Source: Bryopsis sp. KO-2023
Taxonomy: Eukaryota > Chlorophyta > Ulvophyceae > Bryopsidales > Bryopsidaceae
Assembly (NCBI GenBank): GCA_030272585.1
Contig: BSYQ01000010.1
Location: forward strand, 1,488,001 to 1,552,000
Reading direction: 5' to 3'
Length of the DNA: 64,000 nucleotides
The notes under the pieces were generated by a model. That model was not told the DNA's origin. It searched no databases and saw only the letters and a list, made by a program, of their open reading frames with translations. Each line of letters opens with the position of its first letter. Position 1 is the first letter of the stretch. Positions 34,453-44,485 of this stretch are shown piece by piece. A program made the translations under genes and the position numbers.

Positions 34453-34724
34453 TTTTTTCCACCAGACCTAGCGTTGTTGCGACGACCACGAAAAGGTTGC
34501 GGCCGTTGAATGTCCTCATTTGCGGTATCTCAGGTACGCCAGGTGCAAGGCCGTCCACGCAACACGCCCACGCGCGTCGCTTCCACTTGAGTCAGGGAAG
34601 GGCACTTGGTGATTTCTGTGCGTGCATGCAAGGGAATGGTGACTTGGATGCTGACGTCGGCCAGTCTGACTTTTTTGCACGCGTTTGGGTGGATTTGGTA
34701 CCAGACCCTTCGCGATTCGGTGAC

Positions 34725-34794
34725 GTCAACCCCGCACAGGATAGTAACCCCGCACAGAGTCCTGTACGGGGTTACTGTCCTATGCGGGGTTGAC
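34725..34794. repeat. 70-bp near-perfect hairpin of CCCCGCACAG modules
   Basis: GTCAACCCCGCACAGGATAG plus TAACCCCG pairs with its complement ending at GCGGGGTTGAC, with a 14-bp centre and few mismatches. Part of the right subterminal region of element 2. Confidence 0.85.
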
Positions 34795-34874
34795 TGTGCG
34801 GGGTTGATTTCCGCGGTTTCATCCGTCGCTGACGACTTCGCCAGCGACTACGTTTTTCCGCCCCAGATCGTGAC

Positions 34875-34917
34875 GGGAATGCCTGGGAGTCGAACCCAGG
34901 TGTTTCCTACCATTCCC
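34875..34917 (-). ncRNA. tRNA-minihelix-like hairpin (copy 4)
   Basis: On the minus strand GGGAATG (34917-34911), a 10-nt spacer, CCTGGG, loop TTCGACT, CCCAGG (34900-34882), then CATTCCC (34881-34875). Both stems are perfect (7 and 6 bp). It is located between two parts of the right subterminal region of element 2. Confidence 0.55.
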
Positions 34918-35012
34918 TCTCTCTGTCGCGTCGGTTTTCGCGACTCCAGTTTTCGGCGGAAATCGACGGTGATTTTACTACCCCGCACAGAGCGGGTTTT
35001 CCCATAGTGTTG

Positions 35013-36744
35013 CAACTTGCAATTAACACAACCAGCTGATTGTGTTAAGCTGCAGCTTAACCATCCGTCACCGTGAACACAGTACAGTCTACTTTTTTCT
35101 TTGGGCTTTCCCCCAAGCATGTGTTCTTGAGCCAAGAATTCTTGCCCTCTCAGTTCTCCGAATTCACAAGTCTAAAATTATTCACCTTGCAGACGCACAC
35201 AAGAAGGACGTTGTGACCCTACACATAGTTGTTTTTAGCAACAAAAGCAAAATGTTTAAACATCCAAGCAAAACTTCTATGCTTCTCGATTTCACAGACA
35301 TAGGAACAAACTTTGGGAATGAGCTGCGGCTGGCATCGCCGCCGGGATATTTGTTGTCGTTACAAATGTGGCCGTCGAAAACAGAGTGCGGTCGTGGGAA
35401 CGTTTCTCTGTGGGGCGGGAAAGTACTTGCTGGGGGGTTGGTGGTTGGTGAAAGTAATCTTTTATTCTTTGTTTTTACAGTGCTTTGTCCGCTAAAACCC
35501 ATCATGGAGAACAAACAGTGCTGAGTTGATTCGATTAGAAGCAGTAGATTGAATCGGTGAAGCCAGTGGAGATCGATTCGAGTCAATGCTCGGAAGCAAT
35601 GCTTTTGATTCCGAAGAAGTTAAGTAGTTGATAACGATAACTACTCCAGAGGAATATTTTGAAAAGGAATGGATGAAGTCGGTTTGTGTTTTTGATCTAA
35701 AACAGTGAGCTTCTCAATTCTCCAAACCATAAAAGTCGGCGGTCATTTTGTGTAAATAAATATGGCCTGTTCAAAATACATAGTAAAGACACTTCATCTC
35801 TTATTTATGGGTCGCCCCTGACAGGAGCCAGTTCCAATTCAATATTAGAACCGATTCCAAAACAAACTTCACCACCGCCGCCATCTGCTTATGACTCCAG
35901 TAGGCCAACATTCGACTTTTCGTTAATGAGAAACGAGCTCCTGCGTCTCCATCATATAAAAGACCTCAATCCCAAACAAACGCTTCACCAAAAACCCGAC
36001 CGAATCACAACACAAAGAGCTCTCCTCCACCATGGATGGTAGCTGCAACAAAAGTTTTCGAGAAGGACGAGGATGCCCGAGGCGACCTCACCCCACGGCA
36101 CGACATGAGATGTGACGAATCTCCCATCAACCTGAATCACGACACGCTCCGCACACACATGCCGATGAGCAGTGGGGATCTCCACAGCACGCGGGGCAGA
36201 GCAACCAGATCTGCCACTCTCTGCCGCGAACAGCACCTTCCCAATCAATTCGCGCGTGGATAAGGAAAAGGCCACCCTCCGTTCGACGATAAGCAAAGGT
36301 AAGATCAGCACATGTCGGAGATCAATCGTGTGTTGCGTAGATATGACACGCAATGTGTTGGGATGGGGGGCCCGGGGGGTAACGTGGAAATGGAAGGTTA
36401 GGACTGGGGGTTTGTTTCGAACCCGTGTATCGTTCGAGTGAGAATCAACAGGGGGTCTGGGGTGTGTTGTTATTGGTAGAATCGTTTCTCGCTCGCGGAA
36501 CGCCCCAACGAAAACCATTTTCCGAGTGATTCGTTTCTGTGACTCGACACTCTTCGACATGAACGTAATCTTAACTTCAGTGTGGGGATGCTGGAAAAAT
36601 TCGAATCGAACCATCGTCAGCATGTTTCCTCTGTTTTCGCCAGGAACTAACACATATCTGATCAAAAAAAAAGAAAAAAAAAGAAAAGAGTCGCGGACAG
36701 ATTTGGGTCTGTATGAACATTTCTGTAAAACAAACACCAATTGG

Positions 36745-36777
<33 letters not shown>

Positions 36778-36849
36778 TCCAGCCGAATGTTCAACTTTTT
36801 CCTTCCATTTTGCTTCAGGGATTGCGTCGCATTCTCTGTTTGATCTACC
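35013..36849. other. Spacer upstream of the membrane-protein gene
   Basis: Starts with a double palindrome at 35023-35061. Long frames on both strands around 35985-37085 lack a domain and mostly mirror each other. A (CA)n(GA)n microsatellite is at 36742-36776. Promoter and 5' UTR of the downstream gene lie at the right edge. Confidence 0.4.
35023..35061. repeat. Overlapping double palindrome
   Basis: TTAACACAA, eight bases, TTGTGTTAA (35023-35048) and the spacerless GTTAAGCTGCAGCTTAAC (35044-35061). They share GTTAA. It begins 14 bp past the right end of element 2. Confidence 0.85.
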
Positions 36850-39361
36850 ATGACAATGGGGGTTTCTCTGTTTATCGCTTTACCCCTATTTTTAGTCATC
36901 GGATCGGTGCAAGGTCTGGGTGAAGTGCCCAGAATTCCAGGTGTGGATACCGATTGGGAGGATTTTTTGGAGGAAAGGGAGTTGAAGCTGGTGCCGAATA
37001 AGTGCAAAGTTTTCAAATTCGACTCTAAAAAATCGGAGTTCAAGATCACTTTGGATGTGAGCGATTTCGACGGCTGTGACCCCATGGATATCGAGTAAGA
37101 GAGAGAGAAAGACTTCTTGAAAAAGGATTCTGCCGTTGTATTTTGAGTATTTTATTATTTATTTGTATATCATTTATATTTATATATGTTTCAGTTGCTC
37201 ATCAGAATCCAGATGTTTTTTTTGCTTTCTTTTCGCATATTTTTTTCCCGAAACTATGTTCAGTTGCTTCTCAGAATCCAGGTATTTTTTTTTATATTCT
37301 TTTTGCATACGTTTTCGAAAACACTTAAAGCACTGGAGTAGAAACGCAACAGATAGCAGCCAGCAAATCATGAACACTGTTTAAGAAAGGTCCAAAACAC
37401 TTTTTTTTCTCACTTATTCGTATTTGTTCACTTGGCTTCTCCTCTCTTTCCCCAGTCTTCCCTCCAACGTATCGATCCCACACGATTATGTGAGTGTTCA
37501 AATTTCGATTTTGGGCAGTTGGATGAGGAAAGAGACTGGAACAAACCATCTTTTTCTCTTGTAATACGTGTATATATCCAAAAATATTTGTCCAATTATT
37601 TTTATTACTTTTCTTCTGTATGAATTCGTATGTTTTTTGTTTTTTTTCAACTGTGATTTGGTGTGAGCAGATTGAGCAAAGTGTACTATGAGGGTCAGTG
37701 CTTTAAAAGAGAGTCGACCGTCAGTCTGACCTGCGAAGAGCCGGGAAAATATGGAGTTGAAAGAAAGGCGGATATCTGTGATAACGTGAGTTAGCAAGCA
37801 CGTGAGGCAAGGCCCCCCCAAACGAAAAGTGCCGGGTTTTTTCTTTTCTTTTTTTTTGAGAAACCTTTTTCCCCACGACATCTATGAAATTCAAATCAGT
37901 TCTTCTTTCAACAAAAAAATAAGATTTCCGCCCAAAAATGAAAATTTTGAAATTTTGGATTCGTCAGTGGAAATAAATGCGGTGGGTTGTAACGATTGCT
38001 TTATGGATTTTGTAAGCGTCGGTCCTTTCTGTTTTTTTGTTTTTTGGAAAACAGAAAAATGGAAGAAGAAAAAACCTGGATATATCTCCCCATCTGTTCC
38101 TGGTTTGGCAAAAAAAGATGTTTCAGTTTTCTTAATATTTTTTTTCTTGTTATATCCACAGTTTGCTGATTTGAGCACAGAAACGTTTGACCCAGATGAG
38201 ACGGACGGAACGACCAAGGATATCCAAGGTGCATATAAATAAATCCAGATATGGCAATAACAATTAAATTAAAAATTTAACTGCCTGTTTTAATTCCCGT
38301 TTTATTTTATTCGTGTTATTTTTTTGATGAGAAGAGTGTAAGAGATACATAAACAAGATTTCTTTTTTGATTCTTAAAAAGAAACTCTGGTCGAGGCATG
38401 GGGTTTTGCTGAAAGGAAAAACGCACACCCTTGTGGCAAATGAGTTCAAATCATCATTGTCTTTTTTATTTTATTTTATTTGATATGTGTATTACTAAGC
38501 CACACACGCACAAAACGTATTTTTTTTTCTTTTTAATCATTTTTTTCAAAGTCGTAAAGTCGCACCCCTCCTACAGAATGCACATTGCATTGCATTGCCT
38601 TATTTTATTGTTTATTTGTTTCTATTTATTTTTTTCAGGGAATGTTTGCTTTGAGGAGAGCAGCTACTACTTTGCCATGAAATCTTCGTGCAATGAAACC
38701 TCCACAGTCAAAATTTCTGTGAGTCAGATCGTGAAGGGGGGGAGAGGAGGAAAAAATCTTGCATTCTAAATCATCAAAAAATATATATGGTCGTGCTTTT
38801 TTTTTACCCTCCTCCAAAAAAAACACGAAATATTAAAATAAATAATGAGTAAATAATCGAGTCCTGTCCGGAAAAAAAAAAAAAAAAGAACAAAAATCAA
38901 GACTATTAACATCATAAAATAAAACAAGATCCATCAGTCGTCCTGTTATTCCTGTTTTGAGTAGAAACAAACAAATGCAGATTTTACAGAAAGAAGAAGT
39001 TTTTTTTTCTTCCTTTTTTCATTCTCAAGTTTTTTTTGTTGTTGTCTAAATCCCTCCCGATTCCCAACAGGTGGACCAACGATCTCTGACTAAAGTGGAC
39101 GATGCCACATGCCTCGGGCTGTTCAGCTTCAGGGAAGGAGAGAAATCCTTCGGCTACAAACTCACCCATGAATATCTGTGGCTCTTGATCCTGGTGCTTG
39201 TTGTTGTGGTGATTCTCCTCCCAGCCGCCATCACTCTGTGCGTTTGCTTCTGCGCCTGTTGCCAGTGCTGTGCCTGCTGCGTGAAAATCGCAAAAGCCCC
39301 CTGCAAGTGTGCCGAGTGCATTCTGAAGCCGATCAAGAAAATTCTGTGCTGTTGCAAATGA
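36850..39361 (+). CDS. Type I membrane protein with Cys-rich cytoplasmic tail, function unknown
   Basis: Exons 36850-37094, 37456-37560, 37671-37785, 38162-38228, 38639-38718 and 39071-39361 give about 300 aa. A signal peptide (LFIALPLFLVIGSVQG) is followed by an ectodomain with spaced cysteines (NKCKVFKF, EGQCFKRES, SLTCEEPG, NVCFEESS, SSCNETS, ATCLGLF). One transmembrane helix (LWLLILVLVVVVILLP) comes next, then a short tail with about 12 cysteines and lysines (CACCQCCACC .. KKILCCCK) that is a likely palmitoylation region. The second exon is uncertain. A stronger donor GTGAGT at 37490 would end it early but then breaks the frame into exon 3; the weaker donor at 37561 keeps the frame. No family recognised. 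Confidence 0.75.
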
Positions 39362-40948
39362 GGGGGGGGGGGCCTTTTCGAGGGGAGGGGGGGGATTTCC
39401 AAGAATCGAATCGACCAAGGAGGGGGAAGCTCCCCCCCCCGGGTCTTCCCATCCCTTCCTTGTCATGATTGATTGATTCCTTGTTTTTTTTGAAAACCCT
39501 TTTTTGTGCGTTTTGTGTGTTTTTCATTGTTATTTTTTCCTGCGAATCGTGCATTGATGAGCCCAATCCTATTTGTCAAGACAAATGACTTGTTCTTTTT
39601 CTGTCATTGATTTTTTTTCTTGTATCAAGCGCAAAAGGATGTTTGGTTGGACTGTTTTTTTTTACCCCTCCGATTTTCTTGTTCACTCCATAAGTGAACT
39701 TCTGTGAGGGGGTGACAAAAGAGTATATATATCCGATTGTAAAACTTGATGATTGTTCCATGACATCCGAATTTCCTGAGAAGACCCACTTTTTCTGAAA
39801 TAGCATTTGATTGTTTTCTGGTGAACAAATCCTACCAATCCTGATGGTGGCTTTCTTTTTTTTTGGAAAAGAAAGCCACAATTAATCTTAATTCAATCTC
39901 TCACAAAGATTAATTCTGCAACAGGTCTTCTTTGTTTTGCGATGTCTGACTGCAACCAATCCTTGATTCCGCAAAACACACACACATGCACATGAAAAAA
40001 GCAATGGATCCAGTATTGAACCAACAAAATTCTTTACAGGATGCTGCTACTTTTAAATAACCTTTTTCCTTTCGTCTCCCCAAAATACACTTTTTCTTTC
40101 TGTGGAACACCATTAAAGAGAACTTCCACGGCTTCTTTGCAGATGACAAAAAAAAACACCAAAACGAAAAAACAGTCTTCACAAAATTGAACAAGAAAAA
40201 GAAACAACCAAAACCCCCTCAAAACTCGTCGATGCTTCTGACGATGTATATACCCCCACTCCCTTTTTCTTGTTTTTTGAATTTGTTTTTCAGATTTTTT
40301 TTTTTTCAGTTTCTAAGGATTTGCCTTTCCCCCAGAAAAGACACTCCGATGAATGAGCAACTTCCAATTCTGGCAATTTATGATTCCTTTTTCCCTTCTG
40401 CAGATTTTTGTTTTCAAGATCTCTACCTCTCTGGGCAAAACTGGATATGGCTTCACAGATAATCCTTCACCAGACCCATGCCACCCTTTTTTTTTTTTTT
40501 TTTGACCTCTTTGTTGGGGAGAAAGGGGGGGGGGAGTGGAGCAAAATGTAAAAACGAAACGATGGTCAAAATCGCCCTGCTGAAGGTGTTTCTCGTCTTA
40601 ATAGTTGGCTTTCATTCAGTCCCAAGATTCATAACGAAAGCATTTTCTTGATATATGTAAATATCTAAAACTTTTCCTTTCCCCCCTCCCGAACTTCTCC
40701 CAGCGGCTCCACCACAAATTCTCCACTTCCCATTCCTTTTTTTTCCTTTCGCAATTCCAAAAAGAATTTTGCTTCTTCCTTTTTTTCTTTTTCTTGCCCC
40801 TTCTCTATCGTACTAAACCCCTCATCTCATTCTTTTTACCCTTTCCGGCTTCGTCCCAGTCAGTCACACATCTCCTCCCCTCACTCTTTTTCCTCACTCT
40901 TTTTTTCCTCACTCTTTTTTTCTCTCACTCTTCCCCCCCTCTTTCTTT
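39362..40948. other. Spacer between convergent genes, no supported gene
   Basis: Follows the membrane-protein gene and precedes the 3' end of LSF1. Contains G and C runs (39362-39392, 39430-39440), T runs and a hairpin-like AGTTCACTTATGGAGTGAAC pair near 39685-39705. Short frames only. Confidence 0.5.
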
Positions 40949-43900
40949 TCACCTTGCATCCCGTTTCGTTCGGAAAGCAACCAACGCAGCTTCGACTCTC
41001 ATCATATCCACAGGGCTCATTCTTTTCGTCCGGCACTGTGCGGGCTTCACTTTCAGAATGTTGTTCCAATTCCCCATCTTGTCCATCGCCTTAGGCCCCA
41101 GGAAATCCACTTGCCAGGCCCCATCCACAATGAATTTGTAATTGTAGAGGCCGGGTTGCAGCCCAGTCAGACGCACGAAATGAGTTCCGTGAGGGACGAA
41201 TTGACAAGGAGAAGGATTTGGCGGGCATTTTTTCAAGGAAGATCTGAGAGGAAAATCCCGGTGGTTGTTAGGAGAGGAAGGGGAAAAAAGCATTTCAGAG
41301 AATTATCTTTTCTGTTTTTTTTCGCAGCGTCTTTGCATTTGTTGCAAAAAAATTTAACCTCCCTTTCCCCCCCACGGAAAGCCAACAGATAGGTATGAGG
41401 TTTAGTCAGCTTCACCCGGGTTTTGACAAAAAAGAAAGGGGGGAGAAATTGGCACTTTTTAGGGAAAATTTGAGACAGGTTTGCTTAGAAGAGAAGAGAC
41501 TGACTTGATTAGAATAGCATGACTAATTTACCTGTGATCCCAGCCCCCCACCAAATCTCCTGCGACCTCGACATTTTTGCCACCGTATCTCCAAGCCACC
41601 ATCACTCCAGAGTGCCTTTCTAATGCTTGTTGATTCAAAAACGCCGTCCCTTCTTTCACTATATCCTGTGTAAAAAATAACAATCAAGAAAAGGGACATC
41701 AAAAACATGCAGCATTCCAACTCTAAAAAAAAAGAAAAGAAACTCTAAAGAAATCCCATTTCTGTTCTTTTGAAACAATTAAGAAGAAAATGCATTTCCC
41801 ATCTTGTAAAGAATATTAAGAATATTCTTCCATTACAAATTATACATATTATTATTATTATTCCAATATATTTTATCTCTTTCATTTTTTCTATAACCAC
41901 CTCTCTGTGATAAAGACCCCCCCCCCAAAAAAAAAATAAAAAAAAATGAAAAAAAATGAAAAAACAAACATCTTGTGATATGACTCATTTTTAGTTTTAA
42001 TTATTCAAGTTTTTATTCTTAATTTTTTTCTCAATCCCCCCCCCCTTTTTGATTTTACCCTCGGTACGGGAGCTTGCATTACGATTTCAGCCAGCTGTAT
42101 GGATTCGTCGAAACCCATTAATCCATGCAAGAAACAGTAGGCGGCGATCAGCCCCGCCACCGGCACCTCCATCCCCTCACAGCAATGAATCAAAACGCTG
42201 CAATTGTTGCACCCCTTGCTCGAATCCCTCAAACAAACTTCCCGTCTGACCCAAAAAAACCCAAAGAAAAAATGATTCACCCCAAAGAATCCATCAGAAA
42301 ACACTCAAAAAATATCCTCAAAAAAAAGAAAACACGGAAAAAAACCCAAACACGCACACGAGAAAAACAAACCTTACGACAAGCCTGTGGAGGGCTCCGA
42401 CGGCTGCGACGAAAGCATGGACTCCGGAGTTTACACCACAGGAGCCCACCACTGCTAGGCTGCCCTGGCAGGGCTCCAGACGGAGTTCCAAAAGGCACTG
42501 CAAGCCACACCTTCCAGCGAAATCGACGACATCTGAATGGGACAGACGGGCGTTGGAGACAAACAGCCAAGGGAAAATTGGAGTGACCTGAGAATGGGTC
42601 GAGGAGGAAAAAAAAAGAAAGTAAGAAAATTACATTAGTGCTGCAACGTATCCATGATCATTGAGGTGGAAGAGTATTTTGAAAAAAAAGAAAATTAAGA
42701 TCTGAAACAAAAATGATGGAATAAAATTAAAAAAAAAATGCAGATAAAATAGTTTGACCAGCATATGGGAAGAAAAACGTACGGCATAACATAATCCTGC
42801 CAAAAAAAACAGCTTTCGAAATCACGATTGTGAAATAAATATGGGTTTTGTAAATAAAACATATTATTCAGCATGTGTTTTTTATTCTTGGATTATTGTC
42901 CAGAAGCTTCCCTACTCCACGATGCCCCCTGAAAACCCCAGATTCTTTGGGAAAAAAACTCCCCATGCTGGATGGCCCCAACACATTTCCACCCTATACG
43001 ATACATATCCATATCATCCCTCGAACAAAGGAAAACCCCACTCACCAACTTGCTTCTCATCTCGCTGTCGCTGCTACTGTTGTTATTTTTCCCAGCTTTG
43101 TGGCTTCCGTTTCCTTTCCTGCTCCTCTCAATTTCTTTAGTAATGCTTTCCTCCTTTTGCCCCTCCTGGGTACCATTCACAGCCCAGTTCCGATTTCGAT
43201 AGGGGACGGAATTGGAAACCACAGAGGGGGGGACGGAGCCTCCCCATTTTTGTTCTTGGACGTTTGCGGAAGAGGTGGATCGCTTTTTTTTGACAGGACC
43301 CCCGCTCAAATCGAAGGAAGCCATGCTCAGGGCTTCCATCAATTCCGCTCGCATTTTCGCAGCCTTTTCCGATCGGTGGGATTCTCGAGATTTCCTGTTG
43401 TCCTGGAGATGGGTCAGAAAAAAAAACAAAAAAAAATAAAGATTCAGATTATGTGTGTTTTATGTCGTATAAAGTGAAAAAGAAAAGCAAAAAAAAAAGC
43501 AGCAGAAACTGTAATACTTTCAAGATGAGGATATGTTCATTTTTTTGGTTTTATATTTCATTTTCTTTTTTATTTTCCCCCCTAAAAGGAAGGGAAAAAA
43601 AGTTGGCTTGGCCTCAAACAATCGGCAATTCATTTACGTTGTATTTTTTACATTTATTTAATTCAACACACCCCTGCACCTATGCTTCCATACACAGTCA
43701 TATTTCAAAATCAAACTTAAAACGAATGGATGGATCAACAACACATGATATTTTTTCTGAAAATAAAAACCACAGAACAAACAGCTTGGTAGGATGAGAA
43801 AAACTGACCTCTCCAAGCACAGTTCGATGGAAGGTCGCGTAAATGGGTTTTCCGTTCCCTGGGGTCATCCACCTCTGAAAACCACCCCCATTGAACCTCA

Positions 43901-44440
43901 AAGGTCGGTGCAAACCGCTCTCCTTAGTGCTAGCCTGAGCATTTTTTCCCGATCTATCATCCACACAATTGCACAATTTACCAAAAATTGGGAAAGAAAT
44001 AATAAAAAATAAATCAAACTAAATTGAAAAAAAAATAAAAAAAATGAGAATTGAAGAAGGGGGGGGGGAGAGGACCTACTGGATATTATTTCAATGGACC
44101 AAAATGATGTGTGCATGGATCAACTGTTTTTTTGGGGGGAGGGTGAAATAATTGTTTGAACAAATCAAGTGGACCCCTTGCACGGTGGATGCATAGTTTT
44201 TGGGTTTCTCGAAGTAAGATAACCTCCATTTGAAAAGCGATAATGAAAAAACCCGGTGCTGTTACCTCACCTGTGCCACTGGGGAGGTGGGTGTCTGCCC
44301 GGCGGCCGCCTCTCCAAAAGCAGTTTCACCTAATAAATCCCCTCTTTGATCAGAGTGATGTCCAGAAAGGCATTTCATTTCATTCAATCACAAGTTTGAT
44401 GATCGGGGGTCATTCATTCCTCATCACTCCTCCCCAAAAA

Positions 44441-44485
<45 letters not shown>

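Larger units (their letters stand above)
27494..35009. mobile_element. CACTA (En/Spm-type) DNA transposon, element 2, with nested LTR element
   Basis: Both termini read CACTATGGGAAA followed within a few bases by CGCTCTGTGCGGGGT (27494 inward, and reversed from 35009). The flanking 3-bp direct duplication is TTG (27491-27493 and 35010-35012). Subterminal modules CCCCGCACAG/CTGTGCGGGG occur at 27520-27910, 31948-32160, 34728-34800 and 34981-34996, in both orientations. An LTR retrotransposon (27920-31942) split the left array. Without it the element is about 3.5 kb, close to element 1. It carries a SWIM zinc-finger gene and a tRNA-like minihelix. No transposase was recognised, so it is probably non-autonomous. 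Confidence 0.88.

Noticed and set aside
34380..34460. Possible full-length tRNA around the T-arm-like hairpin at 34434-34452
   Set aside because: No acceptor, D- or anticodon stem could be paired at the right distances.
36402..36430. tRNA-like GGTTCGAA motif
   Set aside because: Flanking bases do not form a T-stem; similar motifs near 9268, 25325 and 26690 fail the same test.
35985..37085. 366-codon minus frame
   Set aside because: Overlaps the first exon and promoter of the membrane-protein gene on the other strand; low-complexity patches and no domain.
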